Assembly (NCBI RefSeq): GCF_020520425.1
Contig: NC_079487.1
Coordinates: 12,509,501-12,573,500, forward strand
Length of the DNA: 64,000 nt
Direction of reading: 5' to 3'
Source of the DNA: Spinacia oleracea
Lineage: Eukaryota; Streptophyta; Magnoliopsida; Caryophyllales; Amaranthaceae
A model generated the notes under the pieces. The model searched no databases and had not been told where the DNA came from. It saw only the letters and a program-made list of their open reading frames with translations. The position numbers were made by a program, and so were the translations under genes. This document shows, one piece after another, positions 1 to 11,559 of this stretch. Each line of letters opens with the position of its first letter. The first letter of the stretch is position 1.

Positions 1-700
1 GACCCAACGAGCCTTAAATGTGCATAAATAGGTTGGAATGAGTTTTAGAAACTTAAAACTATGCATATTAGTCATGTAATAGGATTAAAATGAGTGTTTA
101 GGTTCTTTAGTTCAAAGTTGGGAGCGGAAATGTCATTTTAGCTCTATATATGACCTACAACGACCCAACGAGCCTTAAATGTGCATAAATAGGTTGGAAT
201 GAGTTTTAGAAACTTAAAACTATGCATATTAGTCATGTAATAGGATTAAAATGAGTGTTTAGGTTTGTTAGTTCAAAGTTGGGAGCGAAAATGTCTTATT
301 TTAGCATAAATATGAACCATAACGACCAAACAAGTCTCAAATGGCATAAATTGATTGGACTGAGTCTAGGAAAGTTAAAACTAATCATATTAATCATTTA
401 AAAGGATTAAAATGAGTGTTTAGGTTTGTTAGTTCAAAGTTGGGAGCGAAAGTGTCATATTAGCCTAAAAATGAGTTCTTAGGTTCTTTAGTTCATAGTT
501 GGGAGCAAAAATGCCTCATTTTATCATAAATATGAACCACAACGACCAAACAAGTCTCTAATGTGAATAAATAGATCGGATCGATTCTTGGAAAGTTAAA
601 ATTAATCATATTAATCATTTAAAAGGTTAAAATGAGTCCTTATGTTCGTTAGTTCATAGCTGGGAGCGAAAATGCCTCATTTTAGCATAAGTGGTGTTTT
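1..700 (+). repeat. 161-bp tandem repeat, four to five degenerate units
   Basis: The motif GACCCAACGAGCC begins at 1 and again at 162. More diverged units follow at about 322, 420 and 540, each ending in a GTTCAAAGTTGGGAGCG-like box. The same unit appears in reverse orientation at 4830-5565, inside an intron of the CACTA gene. It is a satellite-like module with no coding potential. The first two units are nearly identical and the later ones are shortened and diverged. Confidence 0.85.
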
Positions 701-944
701 CTAGACTTATCTCATATGAGTATATGATTTCATGATATAAGAGAAGTGAGATTGTCAGATTTCCTCATTAAGTTTCTTAATCATTGTTGCTTGAGTTTAA
801 GTGAAACTCAATTACATAATTTCATTTTACGATCTAACTTACATACTACTCCGTACTATACTAGATTAATAGAACTTGTTTATAGAATGAGTTAGCTGCC
901 CTGCATTCTCATATTGCCTCAACAAACACACCAAGAATGACAAA

Positions 945-1265
945 GAACATTGCAGATCAGATCAGCACAGATCAATGCAGATCAGATGAGGGTAGCACTG
1001 ATCTGTGTTGATCTGTTCTGCACTGATCTGTGCTGATCTGATCTGCACAGATCAGTGCAGATCAGATCAGCACTGATCTGTGCTGATCTGTTCTGCAGAT
1101 CTGATCAGTGCAGAACAGATCAGCAGAGATCAGTGCTGATCTGATCTGCACTGATTTGTGCAGATCAGATCAGCACAGATCAGTGCAGAACAGATCAGCA
1201 CAGATCAGTGCTGATCTGATCAGCACTGATCTATGCTGATCAGATCTGCACAGATCAGTGCATTC
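945..1265. repeat. GATC-rich palindromic short-repeat array
   Basis: An array of about 10-bp units of the type AGATCAGTGC and its complement GCACTGATCT, in alternating orientations, so that long stretches can fold on themselves. A second, larger array of the same motif lies at 2092-2530. Sub-terminal or internal arrays of short motifs are usual in CACTA elements, where they can bind the element's own proteins; that role is inferred here. Confidence 0.85.
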
Positions 1266-1397
1266 CACATATATAATTTTTCATGCTTGTTGGCTTGTTG
1301 CTGCTATAGAGTTCAAATTCTTTGATATGATTTGATTCTTTGAAGGCCGGAGCATGTGTCAACTTAGTATTCTATCAATTGTTCAATTACATTGTAA

Positions 1398-1700
1398 AGC
1401 GATGTTTTGGTCCCTAACAAAAAGCGGAGAGGAATAAAAAGAGGGAAAAGGGGTGAAATGGATCAAGGAAGGGATGTGAAGGTTGGTTTTTCTGGTGATG
1501 TATCCATGGTGGGTGGAAGTGAGAGTTGCTTTAGTGGTGACTAGTGAGGTGACGGTGATAGTGGTGGTGAGGTGATGGTGGGGTGGGGTGGATTGATTTG
1601 GGATGATGGTGGTGACCATTGAGTCATTGACCAATGAGAGACTGATAGAAATTTGGGGGAATCCAAGTCCAGGGGGAAGTCTGGGGAACCAAACAGCCCC
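1398..1700. mobile_element. PIF/Harbinger-like MITE
   Basis: The left end reads AGCGATGTTTTGGTCCC and the right end, inverted, reads GGGGCTGTTTGGTTCCCC. These are imperfect terminal inverted repeats of the 'tgtttggtt' type. TAA flanks both sides (1395-1397 and 1701-1703), matching the TWA target site of PIF/Harbinger. There is no coding sequence, and the TIR mismatches suggest an old insertion. Confidence 0.55.
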
Positions 1701-2091
1701 TAAATTTCTTTCTCTCTATGCTGTTCTTATTGATTTTCCATTATGTTGAGCTTTGACATATTTACACTTAAATTTCTCGTTCATTCTTCAATTAGTGCCA
1801 TCTCTTTTGCATGATCCCCTTTGCACAAACTAGAGACTTAAAATTGGTGGGGAGTGGTACTGTTAGTTGCTGTTGTTTCAAAATTGACCTTGATTTATCT
1901 CTTCTGACTGCCATAAAACTAGCATCTGCAAATCCTTGATGAAATTTTATTAACCAAATATTTGGTTAAAATAGTGTCAATTGTTCCTCTATGGTTTCAC
2001 TTTAAAAAAATGGACTTACCTGACTACCTGTCTCAAGCTGCAGATGCAACAGTCATATTGTTATAATTCGAACAAAATCAACAAGGGGGGA

Positions 2092-2530
2092 ACATTGCAG
2101 ATCAGGTCAGCACAGATCAGTGCAGATCAGATCAGCACTGATCTGTGCTGATCTGTTCTGCACTGATCTGTGCTGATCTGTTCTGCACTGATCTGTGCAG
2201 ATCAGATCAGCACTGATCTGTGCTGATCTGTTCTGCACTGATTTGTGCTGATCTGTTCTGCACTGATCTGTGCTGATCTGATCAGCACTGATCTGTGCTG
2301 ATCTGATCTGCACTGATCAGTGCAGATCAGATCAGCACAGATCAGTGCTAATCAGATCAGTGCAGAACAGATCAGTGCAGATATCACAGATCAGATCAGC
2401 ACTGATCAGTGCAGATCTGATCAGCACTGATCTGTGCTGATCTGTGCTGATCTGATCAGTGCAGATCAGTGCTGATCTGATCTGCACTGATCAGTGCTGA
2501 TCTGATCTGTGATATCTGCACTGATCTGAT
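2092..2530. repeat. GATC-rich palindromic short-repeat array, second block
   Basis: Same AGATCAGTGC / GCACTGATCT units as the array at 945-1265, again in alternating orientation, ending about 100 bp before the first recognisable coding exon of the CACTA gene. The translated frames across it are repeat artefacts, not proteins. Confidence 0.85.
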
Positions 2531-2627
2531 ATCCTTCTGTATGCTAGAGCACTGATTTGCTGCTGCGCGCACATTTTGTAACCACTCTTCTGTATGTTTT
2601 ACTTGATGCAGGAACAACATAGGTACG

Positions 2628-5600
2628 ATGAATGAAAACCAAATTGTTGTTAGGCATGAATCAGAAGGTGGCAAGACTCCCACAACGCGTGACGAATCAC
2701 AAGATGTTAGTACGATTACAAAGACCATTAAAGGCCGTGGTCCGTCAAAAGGTGTTAAAGTCGCTAAGCCTATGTTCCTTGAGTATAATGTATATAATGT
2801 CCCCGATGGACAATGGTCTCATGAATACGGGAAGCAAGTTGGGAGTTGTGCTACTAGAATTAATATTAACGTCCCATTATATCCAAAGGTAGATGAGCAA
2901 ATCAAGAAGGGGTTTTGGGAGGAGACTAAGGTAAGCATTGGATATTAACTTGATTTGTATATTTTAGGGATTATTTAATTTGATTTAAATACTATTTTTA
3001 TAATCTAACTTTTTTTAATTATTAACAGCTTATGTTCCACATTACTGATGATTCTAATCATTCGAGGGAGAAATATTTTCATTCTTGTGTGGCGAAACGA
3101 TTTAGTTGTTTCAAGAGCAAGTTGGTGCGCCGATGGATAACTATGAAGGAAAAGAAGCCAAAAAATCAAACAAACAAGATGCCTTGGGATGTCTACAACC
3201 ATATCACAGAGGATGATTGGAAGACTTTTGTTAAACATTATTTCCTGCCAGAGTCATTGGTAATGATAATATTTCTTTAACTTGTCCTTAAAGAGTTTTT
3301 CATGTAGCAAACTGACATTGGTTCTAGGACAAAAAGTTATCAGAAAAAACATTTATTTCCATCTTTTTATGTTGTCTTTGACAGCTTCGTAGTGAAAAGG
3401 CGAGGAAAAGTGCATCATGCAACAAGAACCCACATCGCACCGGCCAAAAGGGTTATAATAGAAAGCGACTAGATTGGATAAAGGATGGACGACTTCCACC
3501 AGATGCAGCTTTACCTATCTCGAGTAGCTCCTCGGTGAACTCATCAGTGACTCAAATGTTAATAGAGTTAGAAAATACAGATCAAAGGAGTGGATTTTGG
3601 CCCATCAAGTACAAAATAAAGAGGGAAAGTGGGAAATTGACCCGAACGATACAGAAGTTGTTGAAATCGCAACAAAAGCTGTAAGTAGCGATAATTAATT
3701 AATATTTACTTGCTTTGATTAGAGAATATAAAGTAATTTTACTTTCCTAATTGGCAGTTAGAGTACATCGCAGAAGAGGAAAAAGGAAATCTTTCTTTCG
3801 AACAGGGTGAGGATGCCCTCACTAAAGCTATAGGGAAAAAAGATCATCGTGGGCGTGTCAAGGGAACAGGTGGCATGGTTGGTATCAAAAAGGCTTTCGG
3901 TCCGTGTATTCGACATAGTAGAAGTGACCATGGTGAAGCTTCATCAGAAAATTACGAATCAATCAGAGCTTCTGTGAAAAAGGAGTTTGAAGGTGAATTA
4001 GAGAAAAGGGTAGAGAAGAGGGTGGCAGAGGCCCTCCAAAAGCAACTAAGCACCTTGTTAAAAACAGGACAACTAAACTCCATTTCTACCCCGATACCTG
4101 ATGACCTCCACTTAAATGATTCTGCCAGAGTTGACCTTGATGTTAGTGCTACAAGAACCACTCGTCACATCTTAGTGCCGCAACCACGCGAGCTAAAGGT
4201 ACGACGTAGTCACTCTTTTTTAACATAGTTGCTTGATCCTTTTATGTTTTTAGTTGACATTTACTTAATAATCTGTATCACTTACAAAGTTGCATTGAAA
4301 CCTTTGTTTATGAAGGAAAGGACTCCATGTCGTCTTGCCCTTGAGGAGAAAGTTTCAGGCAACAACATTGTCGTGGCGGATGGTATGGTACAACCCTCAG
4401 ATGGTGCATTGCCCCAACATTTTACATCGATGAAGCCTGGTCACTATAAAGTCCAAGTTGATTTTGTTTACGACGGACATGTTGATGATATTCTTCCGGT
4501 ACCTACGGGAGATGGTTTCACTAACTTAGGCGGTGCTCTGGGTAGTTTTGTGCAATGGCCCATACACTTAGTGATTTTCGAAGACGGCGAGGTATATATG
4601 TTTTATTGTTTAGAATGTATATGTTCACGCAAGCACATTCGACATCTTACCTACTCTTGTTTTTGTTAAATTTTAAAGGATTGTATTTCACCTCCTAAAA
4701 AGAAGTCCAAGTCTAATGTTTCTAAAGAGAGGGATGGTAGCTCCAAGAAAAAGACAACGGTGTTAGCAGCCCAAAAGAAGACAACAGACTTACCATCCAA
4801 GGTAAACCCTCTAAAACTCATTCGAACCTAAAATGACATTTTCGCTCCCAACTTTGAACTAAAGAACCTAAGGACTCATTTGATTCTTATTACATGACTT
4901 ATATGCATAGTTTTAAGTTTCTAAAACTCATTCGAACCTATTTATGCACATTTAAGGCTCGTTGGGTCGTTATAGGTCATATATTGAGCTAAAATGACAT
5001 TTTCGCTCCCAAATTTGAACTAAAGAACCTAATGAATCATTTTATTCTTATTACATGACTAATATGCATAGTTTTAAGTTTCTAAAACTCATTCGAACCT
5101 ATTCATGCACATTTATGGCTCGTTGGGTCGTTATATGTCATATATAGAGCTAAAATGACATTTCCGCTCCCAACTTTGAACTAAAGAACCTAAACACTCA
5201 TTTTAATCCTATTACATGACTAATATGCATAGTTTTAAATTTCTAAAACTCATTTGAACCTAATTATGCACATTTATGGCTCGTTGGGTCGTTATAGGTC
5301 ATATATAGACCTAAAATGACATTTTCGCTCCCAACTTTGAACTAAAGAACCTAAGGACTCATTTGATTCTTATTACACGACTAATATGCATAGTTTTAAG
5401 TTTCTAAAACTCATTCGAACCTATTTATGCACATTTAAGGCTCGTTGGGTCGTTATAGGTCATATATTGAGCTAAAATGACATTTTCGCTCCCAAATTTG
5501 AACTAAAGAACCTAAGGACTCATTTGATTCTTATTATATGACTAATGTTAATTGACTATTGTTATAGGAATTTTCGCATCCAAAGAAGTCGAATTCTAAG

Positions 5601-6992
5601 CCTAAGTCCAACTTAGAGGTCGTGGGTAGTTGTGATCGTAAAACACAAGAATCAACCACCAAAAGCAAGAAAGCGGGACTTGTACACGATGCAATTCAAG
5701 GTCTTGGCCTGTCATGCAAATACTTGCAGTTTATCATGACTTCGGCGCCTGATGATATATATGATAATACTACCATCCCATTGGCGGCCTCAGTTTGGCA
5801 CTCGGATTTTGATCAAGAAACATACATAACTGCGTCTGATATAGGAGAGTTCCTTCGCGGGGCGTGCTTAAACATTTCAGCGATCCAAGTCAACATATTG
5901 TAATTAAATGTTTTATTGTTGTTAATAAAACTATTATTTCTTTGAAGTTTTTTCTCTTTATCGATCTTAATAGTGTAATCTTGTTTATTTTGTAGGTGTT
6001 TATTGCACGATCATGCCAAATCATTTGAAATGTCTCGGATTTCGTTCATTTGTCCCGAGATTATGTCAAGCACTAGAATTAAGGCCGACCCTGGAGCGCC
6101 AACAATGTATTTGAAAAACATTTTCCAAGCTGAAATTGAAAAGGAGAAGATGGGTAATCCTAACCTAACTAATTGGTTTTTAATCCCATATAATCAAGAG
6201 TAAGTGTGTTATATTATATAAGTTTCATATAAAATATTAATTATTATTGTTATTAAATATTTAATATATCATTTATAAATTATACAGAAATCATTGGAAT
6301 TTATACGTGATGGACCTACGTAGAGGTTATGTATATATTTTCGATTCTGCTAGAGATCCACGTCGAACAGATTATGCATGGGGAATCTTGAGTTTGTAAG
6401 TTCTTTTGCTTACAAATTACATTAGTCTTTAAGAAACCTAAGCCAAAATCATATTCATGAGTACCCATGTTTCGTTAATTTTCTAGGGCATACCAAGTGT
6501 ACAAGTGCAATGGTGGGCATTGTCCGAATAAAACGAGTTTTAAGTCGTGTAAACCCATTCATATAGAGGTATAACATGTTTCTTAATTAGCTTTTTGCTT
6601 TGTTTTTATTAATTATTGGCCTTGCAAGATAAAGTATTATGTTTCTTAATCAGTGTGCTCAACAAATCGGCGGAACTGAGTGTGGCTATTACGTTATGAA
6701 GTTCATGTTAGAGATAGTCACGTTACAACATGACTATGAAGGCCGGCTAGATGAGGTAATTAAGTAACTAATTGATTCGTATTCTAGACTATTAATACAT
6801 TGTCATTAGTTGCTTGAATGTTAAAATGTGACATTTCATTTGCATTTAATCGATCTAATATATGCTCCATCAATTTTTTGTTTTTGTAAGGTCTATACTC
6901 CGAGGACTGCGCCTTATGCTAGTGAGGAAATTGATGTGGTTCGTGAGCAATGGGCGAAGTTTTTTACCACCAAGTATTTATTATTGACCTGA
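2628..6992 (+). CDS. CACTA-encoded protein with Transposase_24-like and Ulp1-type (C48) protease regions, frameshifted
   Basis: Twelve exons can be read from GT..AG junctions: 2628-2930, 3029-3259, 3385-3680, 3758-4198, 4316-4591, 4679-4801, 5568-5899, 5996-6199, 6288-6395, 6487-6568, 6654-6755 and 6891-6992 (TGA). The 5' half resembles the plant transposase (Ptta/En/Spm, Transposase_24) family, including DALTKAIGKKDHRGRVKG. Exon 5 resembles DUF8039, including LPVPTGDG and FVQWPIHLV. A Lys-rich linker follows. The end is a Ulp1-type cysteine peptidase with His in NHWNLYVMD, Asp in YIFDSARD, Gln in CAQQIGG and Cys in ECGYYVMKF, so all four active-site residues are kept. In exon 3, near 3535-3550, the family-like reading changes frame (SDSNVNRVRKY resumes in another frame), which looks like a 1-2 nt indel. 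An AG splice site at 2610-2611 suggests an upstream exon. Such proteins accompany CACTA transposases; the protease target is unknown. Confidence 0.75.
4830..5565 (-). repeat. Inverted copy of the 161-bp tandem repeat inside a CACTA-gene intron
   Basis: About 4.5 units with the box ATTTTCGCTCCCAACTTTGA recur at roughly 160-bp spacing (near 4840, 5000, 5161, 5320 and 5480). They are the reverse complement of the array at 1-700. The array fills intron 6 (4802-5567) of the CACTA gene, and the flanking splice sites remain intact. Confidence 0.85.
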
Positions 6993-7254
6993 TGGCGCTT
7001 GATCGTGTTGGTTTAGATGTTATAGAACAATCTTTTATGTTAAAATGTATGCGTACGTTGAAATTGGAACGTAAATGTATTTAAATGTATCGGTATGTGC
7101 ACTTTTGGTTTTGGGATATATACAAAACTCCAGTTGTTGTTTTTATATTTGTTATACAGGTTGCGTTATTCTATTATTGTTTTGACAGGTTTCTATATTT
7201 GGTGCAAGGCACTCTAGGTATCCCTAAACAAAATTAGAATTTTCCCGCCAAAAG

Positions 7255-7640
7255 TGCTTTTTTGCAGCGTACATATATGTTGTACGCTGCAACAAGGGAA
7301 AAAAATTTCGCAAAAATTCAGACTTGTTGCAGCGTACAAATAAATGTACGCTGCAAAAAATTGAGTAATTCAGACTTGTTGCAGCGTACAAATAAATGTA
7401 CGCTGCAAAAAGTTGGGTCTGTTGCAGCGGGCTTTTATATGTACGCTGCAACAAGTCCAAAATTTTGCCAATTTTTTGGCACTTGTTGCAGCGTACATCT
7501 AAAAGCCCGCTGCAACAAATCACTTTTTGCAGCGAACATGTACGCTGCAACAAGTCCAGACTTGTTGCAGGCCCCCCAGTTGCAGCATACAATGTACGCT
7601 GCAACAGGGGTCTAAAAGCCCGCTGCAATAAGGGTTTTTT
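7255..7640. repeat. CACTA sub-terminal repeat array (TTGCAGCGTACA)
   Basis: The 12-mer TTGCAGCGTACA and its complement TGTACGCTGCAA recur many times in both orientations, often as close inverted pairs, up to 10 bp from the CACTAGTAG terminus. Such arrays are the binding sites of element-encoded proteins in En/Spm. Open frames of 80-130 codons here are artefacts of the repeat. Confidence 0.85.
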
Positions 7641-8253
7641 CTACTAGTGTTTCCAAATCAATAAAGGCGTAATATTTTTCCTAAAAATTTTATTCTAACA
7701 CTAAATAAACACCAAATGTACTTGCAAAATAAAAAAAAATAATAATAAAGAAGCGGCCCACTATAGGCCCAACAAACAAAGCCCACTCGGTTTTAAAATA
7801 ATGCCATGTGAACCAGTTCCCGAAACCCACAAAATAAACCACACTATCCCATCCTCAAAACCTAAAAAGCCAACCAATGTCATCATAAGAGCCAATCCAT
7901 GCAACCCAAAATCAAAAAGAAATCAAAAATTTAAAACAAATGCAAATGTTACCAAAAAAATAAATTCATAAAACATAGAATCCACCAACAGCGGTTTCAC
8001 ATAGATTCCATCATACCCTCCACAAAGATCTTCATAAGTTCCGCACCCTAACTCCATTTTCAAAACTGTTTTGAGTCACCAATAGAAAAAATTAATCTGG
8101 ACAAAAATGCGTTTCACGCTAACAGTCAAAAACTCCAAAACAGCCTCAAAATTAACTTTAACTACGAAGAAAAATATCAAGGCACAAAAAACGAAATAGA
8201 AATAAACGCAAGAACATGTGAAGCAAAAACGTCAAAATTGACCGCCCAAGTTA

Positions 8254-8312
8254 TTTTCAGCGCCCAGGGCTGGGCGCCGAAATTTCTGACGCCCCATCCT
8301 GGGCGTTGAAAC
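8254..8312. repeat. GC-rich double-dyad module, copy 1
   Basis: Two adjoining palindromes: TTTTCAGCGCCCAGGGC, then TGGGCGCCGAAATTTC, then a second CGCCCC...GGGCG arm pair ending in TTGAAA. It lies downstream of the stop codon of the antisense gene. Five further copies occur in this window, all in Tat/Ogre DNA. Confidence 0.8.
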
Positions 8313-8819
8313 TCTCTGCCTGCCAAAAATTTTCCTTTTTTCAAGAAGTGCCTGTCATTTTATCCGCACACAACGGAAAAATAACGAACACTTGGGGGGT
8401 ACAGTACGTATCCAAATAGGTTTACCAACAAATTGGTCGAATTTTACGCAACCTATGGAAAACGGCAGATGAAAATAATGGCAAATACTTCACTCATTTG
8501 ACCGATTAAGTAATATGTTTCCACTTCAGGACATATCTACCGAAATCCGGCATACTAGAACTTATTCTAAAGCTAAGAACTACGCGCGACCTGATTCTGA
8601 CAAGATACGTAGGCAATCCTTACCAAGGATTCGGTCCAAATAATAATAAAAAATTATATTCTTTGTGTAAAAAAGTGTTAGACATATAAACAAAATTGAA
8701 TGGGAACTAAAAAATACGCCTTTATTAAAATATAATAAGAAGGAAAACAAAGTGCTAGGAATAAAAACAAACACAACTGAAATAAATAGAGGGCACCTAC
8801 ACCCTAGCAAAGAACTACA

Positions 8820-10629
8820 CTACTCTAGTTCTTCCGGATCATCAAATAAAGTCTTGAAGAGAGCAATGTTCGCAGGATCCACCCCCATAGTCTTCTGCGC
8901 TGCCCCAATATCAATCTCCATAAGAACTAGCTCCTGGACACTAACTTCCAAAGATGCCAAAGCTTTAGAAACATTCTCAGTTATAGCCCGCTCAGCCTCA
9001 AGGGCACAAACAGTGGTGGGGGAAGGATTACTATCATCAACTGGACTAGCCACTGTTTCTACAGGCGGCTGAGCCTTCCTAACCCATACATTGTTCCGGC
9101 GACGATCTCCGCGAGAGCTTGCATTTCTTTTAACAACAGCAGGCCCCTTCATGTTAGGCACCTTTTTAGGCCTGACACTGGAACGGGGAAGAACTTCCTT
9201 TCGCTTTCGATCAGGACGAGCTTTCACAGTATTAAAACTATAGGTACGAGGTCTGGCAGAATCAGGACCCTCATACTTAACACGAATACGAGGTATCAAA
9301 AGCTCAGCCGGCTCCCCATTACGAGCCTCGGTCCTCACATCCTTGTCATCAGAACTCATCCACAGCTTATAGTTTTCAGAAAGACCCACAAACCCATTTG
9401 TAGCTACAGCCCAACGCGGGAGACCATCATAATACCTAGCCCACGCTAAGACCCGTGTTTGTGCAAAGGTCGCTACCTTAGTTGGTACCGTATCAGAAAA
9501 GGGGATAGTCTGCCTTAAACCATATTGACGCATGACTCGGTAAGGGAAAATATAAATGGGACAAGATAGCCCCAACAAAGAAATATAAACCGATACATCA
9601 GACCCCCCTGTCATAGTAGTCAAACCCCACCATGGTACCACCCACTTAATAGAACAAATGCCATAAGTAAAAAAGGAGGTCCATTCGGCCTCGTCCTGGC
9701 CTGGGTGCAAGTATTTTCGGTTACCCAAAGCTATAGGGCGATAATGTTTAGGATCGGCAGGAGCTTCCAAAAGTCTAAGCCGTTCCGCAAGCCAAATCTG
9801 CAAAAACAGGTACGATCGAATCAAAAGAATGAAAAGAAAGAAAAAAGGTTCCTGGGGCGCAGTTTCAACGCCCAGGACCAGGCGCCGAATATTCCAGCGC
9901 CCAGCCCTGGGCGCTAAAACTCGGCCCCAGGAAAAAAGAAATATATAAAAGTGGCGTACGTGTGCGCAAAGAAAAAATAGATTACCTGCAGTAATAGGGG
10001 GCTTCCCTTAAAAATTTCGGATTTGGCATCCTTCTTCAGCTCATCCGCACTCAGCAAAGTCTCAGCAACAACCAACGGCATAATAGAATAGCAACTTTCC
10101 ATCTGGCTAATCAAGGGGATCAGCCTTATGTCACCGAACTCACCATTATTATTCGACAACAAATAATGATTCAACAAGCAAAATACAAGGGCTCGAATGT
10201 TCAATTTTTGTTCGGTCATATTCTTACTAGGCCTAAAATGATGTTTTACGAGTTTTGCCAAGTTAACCTTATCATCTACAACAAGTTCAGCAAACATGTT
10301 ATCATCTAGCCCTAGGAAAGCCCTTATGGTTGTTTTACCCTCTTCAATAGTGCCAGGGGTAACAGGAGTAGCATTAGTAGGATAACCAAGGATCGCAGCA
10401 AATTCATCAGGCAAAGGACATATTTCATTGCCCCGAAAGGAAAAAAAACATGATGATCGGAGTCCCAAAAGTTTAGGGCAGCATGCAGAAAATTATAATC
10501 AATATTAATTTGTTGTAAGCCTAAAAGTGCCTCTAAGTGGTATTCTTTTAACAAAGCTTTTTCTGTGGGAGTAAGGGCTCGTAGCCAACGCCTAACAGTC
10601 CGTTGGAGTGAGAAAGTAGGGGTCGACAT
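8820..10629 (-). pseudogene. Antisense extra ORF (DUF7745 / plant-mobile-domain-like) of a Tat/Ogre element, frameshifted
   Basis: Exon 1 runs 10629-9986 (ATG at 10627-10629, MSTPTFSLQRTVRRWL) and exon 2 runs 9797-8820, with a 188-bp GT..AG intron joining LLLQ to IWLAERLRLLEAP in phase. At an A8 run (10441-10448) the frame changes between HHVFFPF and FRGNEICPLPDEFAA, a one-base slip that breaks the reading frame. The product resembles the DUF7745/plant-mobile-domain-like proteins carried by plant retrotransposons: an LPDEFAAILGYP box, LVKHHF, then WVVPWWG. It ends in a basic, low-complexity region (RKRKEVLPRSSVRPKKV) and a helical tail. It is opposite to the LTR polarity, as described for extra ORFs of Tat elements. 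Its function is unknown. Exon 1 begins about 170 bp from a GC-rich dyad module and the intron contains another. Confidence 0.65.
9863..9919. repeat. GC-rich double-dyad module, copy 2 (inside the antisense-gene intron)
   Basis: TTTCAACGCCCAGGACCAGG and GGCGCCGAATATTCC are followed by CAGCGCCCAGCCCTGGGCGC, the same two-palindrome layout as copy 1. It lies wholly inside the 188-bp intron. Confidence 0.8.
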
Positions 10630-10802
10630 GGCAAAAGCAGTAAATAAATTAGAGCATAGCAAAAAGAGAGAAAGAATTTGAGAGTGGTGGAAAATAAGGA
10701 CGTATCTAGCCCCCATATATAGCTGAACGCACCCAATAAACATCCTGATCCCATTCGGAAACGTGTTTAGAAATCCGAAAATCAAATATTACCAAGAAAG
10801 AA

Positions 10803-10860
10803 CTTTCAGCGCCCACCTCTGGGCGCCGGAATTTTTAACGCCTGAGCTGGGGCGCTGAAA
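10803..10860. repeat. GC-rich double-dyad module, copy 3
   Basis: TTTCAGCGCCCACCTCTGGG, then CGCCGGAATTTTTAACGCC, then TGGGGCGCTGAAA. It sits about 170 bp upstream of the antisense gene's start codon. Confidence 0.8.
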
Positions 10861-11559
10861 ATGCAGCCCAAGGCCCAGATTTCACAAAAACACGGAATAG
10901 GAAAGGACTTAAGACCGTGTTGCTAAACACGAGGCCCTATTGCAAGTAAGATCAAGCCCAAAGCACCTTTAGCTCCCAAATAAGCAAAAAAATAATAATA
11001 GCACTGAAACTTGGTCGAAACTTTGACTCATCTCAGAAAACGCTCATGTACACTTTTCAAAAAAAAAAAGAGCAAGTTAAATATCATGGTCATTCTTCGA
11101 AACACCAAAAATATGTGTCGTCAAGTCATTGGTTTTCCAAATAGAAAATGTCTATCTGTCAAAGGGATAATCCGGGCCAAGCCAAAACCGGATGTCGCCT
11201 GAAAGCTAAAGTCGCACTCCACGGCTTCACTAAAAATAGCACACTACTATAGGAGGTCGCTCGCACATACGAGCGTGACCCCAAACATGATTACAAGACG
11301 CGAAAAACAACCGACGAGCCCCAACACTTGGGGGCTCGCGAAAAGTGGACTCCAACAGGGAGCGCCAATCAAAATCACATTCCCAGACTGCGCCACGCAC
11401 CATAACATGTTTGGATATCTCAAAAAAATATTGTTAAACAAAAATACACAATGTGGACCCACTTATAGGACACATCTAATCAGGAAATATTACGACCCAC
11501 CAACAGGTTGTAATCACCAAAAACCCTTCTACATAAGCAAAATAAGAAATTCAAAATGG

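Larger units (their letters stand above)
1..7649 (+). mobile_element. CACTA (En/Spm) DNA transposon, 3' portion
   Basis: The right end is read at 7641-7649, where the minus strand starts CACTAGTAG followed by A-rich sequence, a canonical CACTA terminus. The bases after it are TTT, a possible 3-bp target duplication. About 400 bp inside the terminus there is a dense array of 12-bp sub-terminal motifs in both orientations, another hallmark. The interior carries a multi-exon gene with a Transposase_24-like region and a Ulp1 protease. No matching left terminus was found from position 1 onward, so the element starts outside the window. The main TNPD-type transposase is not seen and may lie upstream or be absent. 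The element abuts Tat/Ogre-like DNA and probably inserted into it. Stretches 701-944 and 1704-2090 hold no feature I recognise. Confidence 0.8.

Noticed and set aside
2107..2313. Open frame of MQIRSAQISADQISTDQ type in the GATC array
   Set aside because: It is a translation of a 10-bp palindromic repeat, with similar frames on both strands and no start context or domain.
945..2530. CRISPR-like array
   Set aside because: The units are about 10 bp, palindromic and without unique spacers, in plant nuclear DNA.
7224..7647. Overlapping frames of 83-134 codons with YAATG/LLQRT repeats
   Set aside because: They arise from the CACTA sub-terminal TTGCAGCGTACA array.
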